Part shown: positions 1 through 12,304 of the stretch, one piece after another | Numbering within the stretch: the stretch's first letter is position 1 | How the letters are laid out: the number at the start of each line of letters is the position of its first letter | Assembly (NCBI GenBank): GCA_021307315.1 | Contig: JAJSPD010000005.1 | Location: 930,001 to 994,000, forward strand | Origin: Bisporella sp. PMI_857 | Taxonomy: Eukaryota > Ascomycota > Leotiomycetes > Helotiales > Helotiaceae | Length of the DNA: 64,000 bases | Direction: 5' to 3' | Notes under the pieces: model-generated | Told to the model about the DNA's origin: nothing | Database searches by the model: none | Seen by the model: only the letters and a program-made list of their open reading frames with translations | Program-made: the position numbers and the translations under genes

Positions 1-645
1 ATTTCCTGTAATGTAACATGTGACCCTCTAGTCGTTGGGCACGTCGGGTCTGGCACTGACCAACGACTCCAAAGAGTGACTTGATAAAGAGAAATCATTG
101 TTTCTATAAAATCATGTGAGATAATACTTTTTCATAGAATTTTTATCGCAGGACGAGATGATGCTTCTGCTTCTAACTCATGCACAGAGGGAATATTTCT
201 CCATAATTGTCCTTATCCTACTTTGCAACTTATGGTGTGCAGATCGGAAGACCGAATCTCGCAAGGAATAAAGTTTTGATAGCTGGAGAGCATAGTTTCC
301 CATTTCTTTATACACTTGAGATCACGGATGCGCCTCACCTGCAGAATGAAGCGACCCTTGCAAGGTTATCCTCTTTGGCTGCGACAATCCCTTATATCAG
401 TCCTTCTCCTCAGTTGTATTTCATGTTGCTGACTAATACCAAGAGCTCAAAGATTACATTCCTCCAGCAAAGTAAGCTGTGTGTCTAAAAAGCCATGTGA
501 TTGCTCATTATCTAGTATAGTGGTGTCTGTAGTGCAAGTTTCCCCAGCTAGTAATGCAACTGTGATTCAATAGATGCTAGGTTTTGTCCCAGAGTTACCA
601 GAGCCTTTTCTAACAATTAGTTGACACTACCTTCCCAAAATATAT
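1..645. other. Left-edge intergenic stretch
   Basis: I see no convincing gene here. One open frame (207-488, +) has no recognisable domain and no obvious splice partners, so I do not call it. The segment contains the 3' flank of the minus-strand LOG gene that ends at 646. Confidence 0.4.
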
Positions 646-1932
646 TCACTCGCTACCCCACTTCAAGTTGAAGCGACCTTTGGCGGCTTGGTAATTTTTG
701 AGGGCTAGGACTGCTTCCTCGGCAGTCTTCGCCTCCTTGATGATTTCCTTGTTGCTCGCGCCAACAAAACCTGCATCGACTGCACCACGGATCCAAGTGA
801 GAAGACCATCCCAATAGCCTTCAATATTCAAGACTACAATACCACGATCATGGATGCCGAGTTGGTTCCAGGTGACGATTTCCATAAGCTCCTCAATGGT
901 TCCATAACCGCCAGATAAAGCAACAAAGCCACTTCCGGGACCACCTGCTAACACCTCTTTGGCCATCATCCGCTTGCGAGCGTGCATATCTTTGACGATG
1001 GTTGTTCGACCATAGATCTTGGCGTCAGGGACTTTGCCTGAACTGTTTTCTTTTGTGGTAACATAATCTCCATCCCTCTCATACTGGACGAGAGCCCCAG
1101 GTATGATCTGATAAGAAGTTAGCCCATCTTTCGTTCATCTAACTGCCACAGCCCAATGTCGCTATTTATGGGAGCTATCTCAAAAGAGGCTACTTACACC
1201 ATGAACAGAGTCAGGACCCGAAAGCGAGACAAGAGTCCGAGCCACCTGTACCCATGGTATCGATTAGCTTGTGTACTAGAGGAGAGTTGAGTGAAGTTGA
1301 GGTGTTGTAGATTAGGTCTTCGGCGCACTCTCCCTCTCTCGGGTCTCTATCAAAGACTTCGAGATGAAGATTAAATAGGACATCGTGTTGCAAATATGCT
1401 TACTTACCTCTCCCATTAGTCCATGAGTACCACCGCCACTGTTCAAATCACCTGTTAGTTGAAATTCTCTCACATCTCAAACTGATACATGCCGTTTAAA
1501 AACAAGAAATTTGTGAATGCATTTGAGCCAAGTCAAATTGTCATGGCAGCTTTCTATACTGCCCCATCACGGACGTTTTCATTGTCATGACAGAACGGAG
1601 AGCAAATACTTACTAGACTAAGGAGATATCGCTCTCGTGCATGAGTTGAGCTAGCCTCCGAGCCGCTGCTATGTGAGCTTTGATCATTTAGTCTTTCAGC
1701 GTGCTTGAGGCATAAAACATAGCTGCTTACCCGCTGATGCACCAGGCCTCGCACCACAAAAGACGCAGATTCTGATACGTGGAGCATCTGCTGGAGGTAC
1801 GTTGATGTCAATCTCGGAGAGTGGCTTTCTGGCAAGAGCGTCTCCTGCAATAGCCGTGTTACCCTTGGCAGGTGCCGGTTCTGAAGACTTGATGCCGTTG
1901 CTGACTGGGAAGCTTGCAGCTGTGGAAGTCAT
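646..1932 (-). CDS. LOG-family cytokinin riboside 5'-monophosphate phosphoribohydrolase-like protein
   Basis: Five exons read on the minus strand: 1932-1731, 1677-1614, 1438-1408, 1245-1198 and 1107-646, giving about 268 aa. Joined this way the protein has the Rossmann start CVFCGARPG, then YGGGTHGLMGE made only by joining exons 2 and 3, and later the family signature SGGYGTIEE near residue 180. This is the lysine-decarboxylase-like/LOG fold. Members release free bases from nucleoside 5'-monophosphates and in plants activate cytokinins; many fungi carry one. Plants and bacteria usually have PGGxGTxxE, whereas the first residue here is Ser. Two exons are very small (31 and 48 bp). No signal peptide is visible, so it is probably cytosolic. 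It is divergent from the CLPTM1-family gene. Family assignment is firm; the in vivo substrate is not known from sequence. Confidence 0.88.
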
Positions 1933-2986
1933 GGTGTGATCACCAGAATAGTTTGATTATGGCAGAGCAGACTTGAGTATGGTACAGGAACCCTGATACT
2001 GCACAAGGTACCTGAAGAGGACCTGTCGTAAGAATTGTAGAAACTTTTCAAGGGGAATCAGAAATTTTGTTGGTAGGTAGATTGGCCAGCTGGATATTGA
2101 CTGTTGTCTTGCCTCGATTTCACTGTTATCTGTGGAGGACAAGAAAGATCTTGTGACTTAATCGAAGGAGAAGAATTGGTCAAACGGTAGGACTAGATTG
2201 AGCAGTAATCTCAGGAGGAATTGGCTGGTCACAGGTGATGAACCTGTAAATACGAAGAGCGAGATGTTGAATAATTGTTTAAAAGAAAGGGAAAACCAGG
2301 GGGGTTGAGGTGTAGGAAAGAAGAAGACTATCAGAATGTCACGAGGAGAGAGAGATGGAGAAAGAGGGAGGATGCTGTTGCCAGTTTTGACCAATATAGT
2401 AGAAGTAGAAGTAGAAGTAGTAGTGGTGAGAGGAGAGGAAGGAGCTGCCTACCTTGATGGGAATGTTTATATGTCATGTCAACCAAGTCATGATGACGGA
2501 AGGGAAGGCACTATCGAGGAGGAAGGAGGGAAGAAAGGCGCAGATACAAGAACAAAGACAAAATACAAAGACAGGCATAAGGGAGGGGGGGTTAGTGTTC
2601 CATGAGGAAGGCTGTCCTGTAGCCCTAAGTAGCCTGGTGGTTTAGGCTCTTGTAGTCCCTGTAACCCTAATGTAATGTAGCCCCAGTGTAGCCCCTGTAA
2701 CCCCCTGTAACACCTGTAGCCCCCGCCCCCCTTCTGTAGCCACTGTCGCCATGTCGCCCTAGTTCTCGGAATCACGACAGCGGGAACCACCCCACCCTCT
2801 ACAGCATCATTGGCCAGCCCCCATTAAAGCCGCGCTGCACCTTTCCATCAAACAAAAAATCGCGAGCTCCCGCTTATATCTTCTTTCTCACGGTTGAGGA
2901 CAAAATAAAATAAAAAAGAGGACAGAGACAGAGAGACAAGACGCAATTCAGCTACACTGAATCCACAGATATCTCCCTTTCTCAAC
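1933..2986. promoter_or_regulatory. Divergent promoter region, LOG gene / CLPTM1-family gene
   Basis: About 1.05 kb separates two divergent starts (ATG at 1932 on minus, 2987 on plus). It contains purine-rich GA tracts (about 2330-2450) and a pyrimidine/GTA-rich imperfect repeat (about 2620-2735). The 80 bp before 2987 is A/G-rich without a clear TATA box. Short open frames here look like by-products of biased composition. Confidence 0.5.
2620..2735. repeat. Imperfect minisatellite, TGTAGCCCC / TGTAACCCC units
   Basis: Roughly 9-bp units of the type TGTAGCCCC and TGTAACCCC recur with variations, including an AACCCTAA stretch that resembles the fungal telomere repeat unit. The copies are degenerate. 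This is visible directly; any promoter role is speculation. Confidence 0.6.
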
Positions 2987-5348
2987 ATGCCTCCTCCTGC
3001 TGCCGCGGCAGCTCCTGCGCGTGGAGATGCCTACGCGGACGCTGGCTTCGCGGTTAGATACTTTTCCCATCCACGGCTCACAACTTTTGCTAACTGCCTT
3101 CAAGCCGATGATCAAGTCCGCGGTTCAGGGAATCGCTATCTTTATAGGTGTACAATGGGTCATGGGTCGATTCCAGGGAAAACCTACCACCGAAGTTGTG
3201 AAAGATGCTCGCGGCCTGGACATTACCGTGCCCGCCAATACTGCAGATATCCCACCCTTCCTGGCACGACCGGATGTCCTCCCTGATGGTGTAGAATACT
3301 CCCCGATGCCTCATCGCATTGCTCCTATTTGGCCTCTTGACTCTTCATTGGATATAACCATTGTCGTGTCCCCATCTTTTGCCGCTGCCCCTCTGGCCAA
3401 AGTTCCGAAGGAGAGGAGAGTAGTGGACGAAGTTGGATTTCAACTTGGAGACTACAAGGATAGCCGAGTAATTGATACTGAATTTGCCGTGCCGAAGGAA
3501 GTACAGAATAACGGCACCCTATGGGCACATTTCTATATCGGTTTGACCGGAAGTAAATTGGTGAGTACATGATGATTGAGGAGCTTACTCTGGAAGGGTT
3601 TATGCGTTTCTACTTTCATGTGATCAGAGGATTCTTGAGAAACTTGTCTTCCGAAAATTACTTCTACAGGCGAACTGACTATGATATCTCTAAACAGGAT
3701 CCAAGCACAGCTGGGTACGACCCGGCACGAGCATACCATTTCATCCGTCCTTTGACACAATATATCGTGCAGAAGAAGGTTCATAAGACGAAGAACTTGT
3801 TGGCGGCTACTGAGGGCGATGAGGTACGTTCTTCAGCAAGATGCGTCAAGCTATACTAACTTGAGGTAGCCAGAAGAAGTTGTCCAAGCCGGGCCGGTCA
3901 TTACGTCTCATTACCATCCGAATGTATCACTTTCTTTCATCCCCGATAGTGGCGTGATGAATTATCCTAGTCTACATCCTGCGGTAAGCCAATATGTTCG
4001 GTTGGAAGCTAGCGGAGCTAGAGATGGGACCGGCAAGAACGGCTGGTATTATCCAGTATTGTTTGTCAACACTTTCTGGCAGCTCAAATCGCAGATGACG
4101 ACTCTCAACTCCACTGTCACTCGCTTACCTCTGCACATTAATCTTAACCACTTGGCAAACTGGAAATTCAGTATACTTGCGAGTATCGATGAAGGAGCCA
4201 AAACTGCTCAAAGACAAGCTGCCTTAGGTAAGTCGGCAATTTTTTTTATTAAAAAAATTGATATGCTAACTTGCCTAGGTCAAACCTCAGCTAGTGGTAG
4301 TGACGGAAGCGAGTTTGAGATGATCAAAGAAGTGCTCTTGGATACGAATATCTACCTTCTCGGTACGACGATTACAGTCAGTATTTTGCACATGATTTTT
4401 GAGATGCTGGCCTTCAAGTCGGACATTAGCCATTTCCGGAACAAGAAAAACAATGTTGGCATCTCTGTTCGCTCAATCTTGGCAAATGTTTTCATGCAAG
4501 GGGTCATCTTCTTGTATCTCATGGACAATAACGACAATACCAGTATGTTTCCCATACATGATTGATTTTCTGCAAACTAAATCGTAACAGGTTGGATGAT
4601 TCTCTTTTCTCAAGGTATGGGAATAGTTCTCGAACTCTGGAAGATCACAACAGTTGTGAACGTCCGAGTTCGAGATGCTGCGCCTGGCTCCTTGATCCCA
4701 TACCGAATCGCATTCGAAGATAAGCACGTACTCAGCGATACGGAAGAGAAGACCAAGGAGTATGACGCCGTGGCTTTCTCATATATGTATATGATTGCGG
4801 GTCCACTACTTCTTGCGTATGCCGCCTACTCTCTCAAATATGAGACGCACAAGTCATGGTATAGCTTCATCATCGCCACTTTGGTCGGATCAGTCTACGC
4901 CTATGGATTCTTGATGATGATTCCAAGTTTATACATCAACTATCGATTGAAGTCTGTGGCACATATGCCCGCCAAAGCTATGACTTACAAGTTCCTTAAT
5001 ACCTTCATCGATGATCTATTTGCATTCACAATCAAGATGCCTACGCTTCACAGGTTGGCAACCTTCAGAGATGATATCATCTTTTTCATCTACCTGTATC
5101 AGAGTTATAAGTACAAGGTAGACTACACGAGAGTGAACGAGTTTGGGCAAGGAGGCGAGGAAGAGCAGGTTGAGGATAAGTTAGCCAATAAACCTTTGAC
5201 GGCCATCGCAGGCGCTGACGCACGCGCCGCCCCGGAAGTGGGAAAGGAAGCCGTGGAGAAGCTGGAAAAGCTACAAAAGCTACTAGGCGATGCAACCTCC
5301 CAAACGAGCGGGAGCTCAAAGAAGGGGAACGCCACGAAGAGAAAGTAA
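2987..5348 (+). CDS. CLPTM1 (cleft lip and palate transmembrane protein 1) family protein
   Basis: Six exons: 2987-3052, 3105-3560, 3698-3823, 3870-4227, 4279-4542 and 4591-5348, about 675 aa, a normal length for the family. Each junction has GT..AG ends and keeps frame; several introns carry CTAAC before the acceptor. The N-terminus is Ala/Pro-rich, followed by a first membrane helix (IKSAVQGIAIFIGVQW), a long luminal-type region with N-glycosylation sites, then a membrane-embedded C-terminal half with blocks typical of CLPTM1 (FLNTFIDDLFAF, MPTLHRLATFRDDI, FFIYLYQ). The tail is charged and Lys-rich. Family members are multi-pass ER/Golgi proteins; animal relatives affect GABA-A receptor trafficking or lipid scrambling, and the fungal role is poorly defined. 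Location in the endomembrane system is inferred from the family. Confidence 0.93.
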
Positions 5349-6546
5349 GCCTTGCATTCGATTAGAGACACATCGGCATAAAACTGTAATGCATGTGGTG
5401 CCATCCATCGGTAGATCTAGTTGCCCGATTCCTGTTTTCACCTTGCCTCGCAAGTGCGATAGACGTCTTGTTCTGCTCCTCCAGTCATTGTAGCGCAAGT
5501 GGATGCTCCGCCTCCATCTTTCACAATGTTCAAGCCAGCATTGCAGCATTCTCCAATAATAGAAATCCTATTAGCCAATCAGTATGTGCATCGAAGTTTG
5601 ATTGGGTGCGATGCTTACAATTCCGGGTTGAAATTTATGTGGATTCCAAGGCATATATATTAGGGTAGTACCTTAATTTTGACTGGATTTCCGACTTCGC
5701 ATTTACTGTTCCCATGACCTAAGGGGGTGAGATAGTCGATATTTAATTTCCCAAGGACTTCGCGAATATGCTCCTGTACTCCAGCTCTTATTGAGCTTGG
5801 CCTAATTTTTTCTCTCGCGGATTATTCAGATTCTAATGCCATATTTGAATCAAGAAGATTCTAGATCCACTGGCAGGGACATATCTTACTACCTCCGCAA
5901 TCTGGGGTAAGGTTGTAGTATCCAGCCATTGAGGTCATAACAAACATAATGGAATCGTTGCGTGCAGCAGAATATTGGATTTCAGCCCCTGCCACGACCC
6001 AAGGCTAGGCTGAACAAACTCAGTTCAGCCACGCAACCCCAATTAAGCTGGCTGGCAATTATCCGTCGAATTAGAGCCCCATCTGATCTTCACCCAGGGT
6101 GGTCGGGGATCTGCAAACGAGTCTGGGCGTTCTTTTTGGGACGACTTCAAATATATATGGTTGTAATGAGATAACTCTGTTTTATCATCCCGACGCTAGG
6201 TGACATCACTGATGCTATTAGTAAAAGGGGTCATTACTAGGATAATCGCTAGATTGTAATTACGATCATTTTTCATTGGTCTAGTATTGCGGCCGGCCAA
6301 GGCTCATTGAAGGTTGGTATAGTTGTGTGTCGATCCATTGTAGCTGCTCATTGTACACTCTGTAATGAATCTGTGAATTGTAAAAGAAGTATCTGCATTG
6401 CAGATCTTTCGGTCAATGGATATCTCTGATATAAAATGGGATCGCCGTGAAGATTCCAGCTCCAGAGAAGCAGTTTATTTATCTCAGATATCTACAGCAC
6501 AAGTTGAAATAAGGACTGATTGACCCTCCTCAAATCAAGACATAAG
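5349..6546. other. Intergenic region upstream of the FAD oxidoreductase
   Basis: 1.2 kb without a supportable gene. An open frame at 5962-6174 has no family resemblance. The last 150 bp contains a TATA-like TATAAAA and reads as the promoter of the downstream gene. Confidence 0.5.
6430..6436 (+). promoter_or_regulatory. TATA-like element
   Basis: TATAAAA lies 111 bp upstream of the ATG at 6547, a plausible distance for a fungal promoter. There is no other support. Confidence 0.35.
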
Positions 6547-8114
6547 ATGTTGCCATTACGCGTGGCTGCAGCTTCATTTATTCTGTTTGCAGGGCTGGCA
6601 TATGCAGATACTTGCTCTTCCATTGAAGCCCTCGGATACATTAATGTCACTCGCCCGTTGCACCCAAGCTATGTATACGAGCAGACTCAGTACTGGTCAA
6701 CAACATCTAGTACACTGCTGCCTTCATGCATTATCTTCCCCAAGTCTGCAGCCGAGGTGTCTGTAATTGTCACCCTCCTTAGTAACACTACAGAACCTTT
6801 CGCAGTCAAGTCTGGCGGACACAACCCAAACAGATACTTCTCGAGTGTGGAGGGAGGGCCACTCATCTCGACCGATAGCCTGGACCAAGCAACCTTAGAT
6901 CCGGTGACGGGCATAGTTGATGTTGGGCCAGGGAATAGGCTGGACTCCATATCGGCTAAGCTGCAAGGTACCGGATGGACATTTGTTGGCGGACGGATCG
7001 GCAACACAGGAGTAGGAGGTCTGGTTCTGGGTGGTGGACTCTCATATATGTCAGCACAATACGGATGGGCTGCATCGTCAGTGCTTGAGTACGAGCTTGT
7101 GCTTGCTAACGGAACCGTGATATATCCGTCAGCTACTACGCACCCAGACCTTTTCAAGTCTCTTAAAGGAGGTGGAAACAACTTCGGCATCGTGACTAAC
7201 TACAAGCTACAAGCGCATCCTCAGGGTGATGTCTGGGGTGGAAACGTCGTCTACCTACGAACTCCCGATATCGACTCTCATCTCCTCGCTGCAGTCCGCG
7301 ACTTCGTCGAGTACAATGAAGACGATAAAGCGGCTGTGATTGTCACGGCTGAACGTTCTACCGTTGACCTGATAGATGCGTGGATCCTTTTCTTGTTCTA
7401 TGATGGTCCTGTCGTTCCACCAGGAATCTTCGAGACCTTCACGAACGCCGGACTTCTGCAAACGCCGCTTCTAAATACGTTCCGGAGGAGGACGTACGCA
7501 GACCTGATGGCGTTTAGTAATTGGGTTGTGATCAAGGGCTCAGTGGTGGACATTGCGACAGAGACTATTCCACTACCCAGTACGGCGAATGCAGTTGAGG
7601 TTATGGAGGGTTTGCATGCACATTGGCGCAATGTGTCGGGAACGACGTTGTTGGTTCCTGGGATCGTGGCGAGTATTGCCTGGCAGGTAAGTTTCTTTTT
7701 TTTCAGCTACACTTATCCTGTGCTTTTTATTTCTAAAGCTAATAACGCCAGCCCTTCCCAAAACGCATAGCGCAACAAGCCTTCGCCCGAGGCGAAGATC
7801 TCATCGACTGTGATGACTCCGTCGATCGTATTATCATAGAAATGAACTACTCCTTCATTCCACAATCCGCTTACGAATTCATGGCGGACACCATTGAAGC
7901 AACATACACAGGTGTTAGAGACAGAGTTTTGGCCTGGCAAGCGGATGGCACATTGCCCCAAGGCTACATGCCGGTGTTTATGAACTACGGGTTCTACAGG
8001 CAAGATTACTTTGGGAGACTAAGGCCAGAGAATAGGGCTTTAGCAAGGAGGGTCGCTGAGAGTGTTGATCCGGAAGGATTATTTAGGACCAGGACTGGAG
8101 GGTGGAAACCATAA
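6547..8114 (+). CDS. Secreted FAD-linked oxidoreductase (PCMH-type, BBE-like)
   Basis: Two exons, 6547-7686 and 7752-8114, about 500 aa. The ATG at 6547 is chosen because it gives a clean signal peptide (MLPLRVAAASFILFAGLAYA). The FAD-binding domain covers about residues 60-240 with SGGH; His92 is the expected site of 8-alpha-histidyl FAD attachment. The second segment reads GGRIGNTGVGG, so the cysteine that makes a bicovalent flavin in berberine-bridge enzymes is missing. The C-terminus has the usual MNYGFYRQDYFG block (family consensus NYxN). Such enzymes oxidise sugars, alcohols or secondary-metabolite intermediates with O2. No biosynthetic cluster is visible nearby, so the substrate cannot be assigned. 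A stand-alone secreted oxidase is the simplest reading. Confidence 0.9.
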
Positions 8115-9168
8115 GCGGGTGCAAGGATGCTCAATATAGGAGGAGAAGGGTGACAGCTACATGACGGGGATAGGGAGGGGCGGTGGTGGAGGAGGAGGAG
8201 AAGGGGTGAGAATGCTTTTTGATATAGTTTTGGTAGCAGCCATAATCCCACCAGGTTCCGCGTGACTGGTTCTTTAGGATATGAAGAATCTCTACACCTA
8301 TGAGATCTATAACTTAGGCAATACGTGTGTGAAATGTCCTATTAAAAATGTCGTCTTTGTATTCCTTTCTTCGGGACATTGCTTAAAGCTATCTAAAGGA
8401 GAGAAATGCCTCGGATGCCATGATGGTCTGTTGCCTGGTCAAACCGACCTAAGATTCTACTTCCCGCGTGCCAAGCGCAGGCAGTGAGTCAAGCCTCGAG
8501 CGGGCCGCGAGCATCGCCTTCCTGCCTATTATTGTCCATGAAAGAAAGACGCGCTGGTCTTTACTGGTAAATCAACAAGACCTCCTATTTCATGACTCAT
8601 CGATTACATTAATGAGTCTTTTTTTTTTCAAAGGAATATAGAAACTAACTATCTCCATGCATGTTGGGTCACAAGTTTGGGACCCCCCCTGGATTTTGCC
8701 CCTGAATCAGCAGGTTGCAAGCGATGCTGCAGGGGCCATAGACTGGTCCTAGTTTGGTGCATTACCGTGCTTGGCTCTCCGCCTCGATTGAAAGCTTAAA
8801 CCATAAGGCTGATTTGTTAGGCAGCATTTCTGTCGTCTATAAAGAAGAATGTAGTTCACTCAAAGCTTTACAATAGAACTTTACAACTTACTTTGAATAC
8901 TTACATTTCATGCACACGCTAGGAATATTCCTGCATATCATCAATACTACCGTAGAAATCCATCTTTCAGGTAAGTTGCTTCTTTCTCTGCTGTTTTCGC
9001 CTTGTTGCTGTGGTATAAGAATCTCTCTCCTTCCTCTTCGTCCTCCTCTTCCTCTACTCATAAACAAATCCAATAGTATAACGCTCTTGCTGATAACAAT
9101 TCACCAACCCAGAAAGAATATCAGACCCTCTTCCACACATCTTGAGAAAGTAATCAACAATCACCATC
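8115..9168. other. Intergenic region before the VIT/VWA gene
   Basis: About 1.05 kb. The frame starting at 8910 overlaps the 5' leader of the next gene in a different frame and is not supported. A pyrimidine-rich tract (about 9001-9060) lies in the probable leader/promoter. Nothing else was recognised. Confidence 0.45.
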
Positions 9169-12100
9169 ATGTCAGGATTTCTCTGTGGGTGTGTACTTCT
9201 CCTCTAAACCTTAATATTCCGCATCAGACCCATCTGATCCAACAATTCATTGTATCTGAGCCTCCGTAAGCATTAAGTTAACTGACGATTGATCAAAAGC
9301 TGTTACTATTTCCTTCCAGTACCTTTCCCGGCTGGTTCTAGTGCCAAGACCAAAACCTATTTACCCCTGCTTGACAGCGAGGTGCACACTACCATTCTCT
9401 CTGCCACATCCAAAACGGTCTTAAAACAAAAATTTACCAATCCGTCGGGCAAAAACATCGAGAAGTGTGTTTACACTTTTCCGATTTATGATGGCGTCAG
9501 CGTTGTGGGATTCACGTGCAAAGTTGGTGGCAAGACTCTCACTGGTGTGGTGAAGGAGAAGCGTAAGGCGAAGAAGATCTTTGATGATGCCGTGGCAAAG
9601 GGGGAAACTGCAGGGTTAGTATTCGCGTTTATTTCCCTGTGGCATCAAGGCTAAGAGGTGCTAACTTCGACGATGCGACTTATTATCAAGATATTAGAGC
9701 TGAGCGTGCTCTCATTTTCTACTGCAAGGATACTGACTAGAGAATAGACTTCTTGAACAAGAACCCCAAGCATCAGATGTCTGGTCGACTGCGCTTGGAA
9801 ACATTCCAGCAAATGAAAAAGTCATCGTTGAGATTACATATATCAGTGAACTGAAGCACCATGATAGCGACGGCATTCGTTTCACAATCCCCACTAACAT
9901 TGCACCGCGATACGGCTCTGGTCCAACCCAGCATTCTCTTCCTCCCAATGAAGATGGGGGCATCAAGATCACCGCCGATATTAGCATGCCCCAAGGCTCA
10001 TCCATCAAATCTGTTGATTCGCCATCTCACCAGATAAAGGTTTTGATGGGAACAGTATCTACCGCAATTGAAGCAGATCCTTCATTCAATAAGGCATCAG
10101 CAACGCTCTCACTTGGCACCACTGCCTTGGAGAAAGATTTTGTTCTCATGGTACAAGCCAAGGATGTGGGCATTCCCAAGGCAATCCTGGAAACCCATCC
10201 GACCCTTCCCCAACACCGAGCCCTAATGGCCACGCTAGTTCCGAAGTTTTCAATCCCTCCTTCTAGCCCTGAAATTGTATTTGTGGCTGACCGGAGCGGA
10301 AGTATGGGCCATAACATCCCTATGCTCAAATCAGCTCTGAAGGTCTTCCTTAAGTCGCTGCCAGCAGGTATCAAGTTCAACATCTGCTCATTTGGAAATT
10401 CTCATAGGTTTCTATGGCCCAAGAGTCAAACTTACAAGAGTGAAACCCTTGAAGCAGCACTCAAGCATATAGAGTCTTTTTCTGCCAATATGGGAGGAAC
10501 GGAAACCTATAACGCAATCAAAGCAACGATTGAACAGCGTTTTGGTGATATACCTCTCGAAGTCATTCTTTTGACAGACGGCGATATCTGGAATCAAGAA
10601 TCGCTGTTCTCATACGTCAACGAGCAAGTAGCGGAGTCCAAGGGTGAGATTCGTATATTTACCTTAGGCATTGGCAATGGCGTATCACATAGTCTCATTG
10701 AAGGACTATCTCGTGCTGGAAATGGTTTTTCTCAAGCAGTTCAAGAAGGGGAACGGTTTGACACCAGTATCGTCAGAATGCTCCGTGGATCGCTGACCCC
10801 ACACATCTTAAACTATACTCTGGCTATCAAGTACGAGCAAGATGATGATGATTTCGAACTCATCGACAGAGTTTCCGATAGCCTCAAGGTCTTACTCAAT
10901 GACGAGACGAGACTCTTACCAGCCATTGAAACCAAGAAGCCCCCAGCAATCTCCTTGTTTGATCCGAGCATCAAGCAGGATACATTGGATGTTGAGATGA
11001 AGGATGCGGAGGTAAACCTGCCTGAAGTTCCATACCCAAAGCTTCTGCAAGCCCCTCATCAGATCCCATCTCTCTTCGCCTTCGTTCGAACCACTGTATA
11101 TCTACTAATGTCGCCTGAGACGATTCAAAAAAACCCTACATCTGTCGTTTTATCCGGCACTACAACAACTGGTCAAGAGCTATCTCTTGAAATCCCTGTT
11201 GAAGTCCTCTCGACGCCGTCCACAGTCATTCACCAACTCGCTGCGAAGAAAGCGGTACAAGCCCTTGAAGAGGGCCGTGGTTGGATATTTGATGCCAAAG
11301 ACGAAGCAGGAAAGCTTGTCAAAGATAAATTTCCAAGTAGCTTCGCGGATTTGGTTCAAAAGGAAGCTGTTCGTCTTGGCGAAAAGTTTCAGGTAAGTAA
11401 CAACCAGCGTGCTTTTCTTCGCCTTGTTACTTTTGGGCTCCAGCTCAACGATGAATCTATCTTAGCTCTTTGCCTCTTTGTTGGTCTCTACGTGCAACCA
11501 TGGCTAACGAGGTCTCCAATATAGGTTGCTGGGAAATGGTGCTCATTCGTTGCAGTCTCGGAGAATGGGACTTACTCACCTGCGCAAGAAACTCCGGCAG
11601 ATAATCGGGAGGATGCAGTTTCGGGGTATTACAATGTAGCTATGACTGAGGGATCAATCAATAGACCTTCTCCAATTACAAAATCTAGGGCACCAGGAGC
11701 CTTCGCCATGGGTTCCTTTGGTGGACCGTCATCCAAGGTGTTACGCGGCCTAACCAGCCAACAACGTTTCAGTATGTCTGTAAACGCCCCTGCGGAAAGA
11801 GGTCGACAAGCATCGGCAATGGCGCCAGCATCACCGGCCCTAGCATCGGCACCACCGCCACCACTACCACGGGCGCCCGCATCGGCGGCACGAAAGGGCG
11901 GTTTGACGAAGGCGAAAAAGACGGCGGCGTTCCACGGCATGAAGGCGGAAGCAGACGGGGCGGCGCTTAGGGAGGAAGCGTCCGCCCCCACGATCGAGCG
12001 GTCAGCCGTTTCGCGCCGCAAATCAGCCGCCGAGAATGTCTTGGCCCTGATCGATCTCCAACGGTTCGATGGCTCGTGGGTGGCCTCCTCCGCGCTCCCT

Positions 12101-12304
12101 TCCATCTTGGGCATCACCATCCCGGGAGGAAAGGGGGCCGAGTGGATCACGGCGCTGGTGGTTCGCTGGTTGGAGATCAAGTGCCCTGGCGAGGAAGGAA
12201 CCTGGAACATGGTTGTCGAGAAGGCGAGAGGGTGGTTGGGTCGTGCTGTGAAGGATCTGGGCGCCCTGGAAGGTGAGGTCTCGGTTCTCGTCAACGACTC
12301 CTGA
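9169..12304 (+). CDS. VIT and von Willebrand A (VWA) domain protein
   Basis: Four exons: 9169-9188 (20 nt), 9300-9614, 9748-11392 and 11525-12304, about 919 aa. The tiny first exon gives MSGFLCG, which joins to CYYFLPVPFPAG, the usual start of fungal VIT proteins. The VIT domain (about residues 15-140) has TFPIYDGVSVVGF and AVAKGETAGLLEQ, the latter made across intron 2. The VWA domain starts near residue 285 with a complete MIDAS motif DRSGSM (Asp293) and TDGDIW further on. A low-complexity Ala/Pro-rich linker follows, then a C-terminal region with LALIDLQRFDGSW, as in PARP4 and vWA5-type proteins. Relatives resemble the inter-alpha-trypsin-inhibitor heavy chain layout, but no signal peptide is seen, so it is probably intracellular. 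The biochemical role in fungi is unknown. The last 400 bp of coding sequence are noticeably GC-rich. Confidence 0.9.

Noticed and set aside
6687..7190. 167-codon open frame on the minus strand
   Set aside because: Antisense shadow of the FAD oxidoreductase.
11629..12294. 221-codon open frame on the minus strand
   Set aside because: Antisense shadow of the GC-rich last exon of the VIT/VWA gene.
6547..12304. Secondary-metabolite cluster around the FAD oxidoreductase
   Set aside because: No PKS, NRPS, terpene cyclase, P450 or cluster regulator is adjacent.
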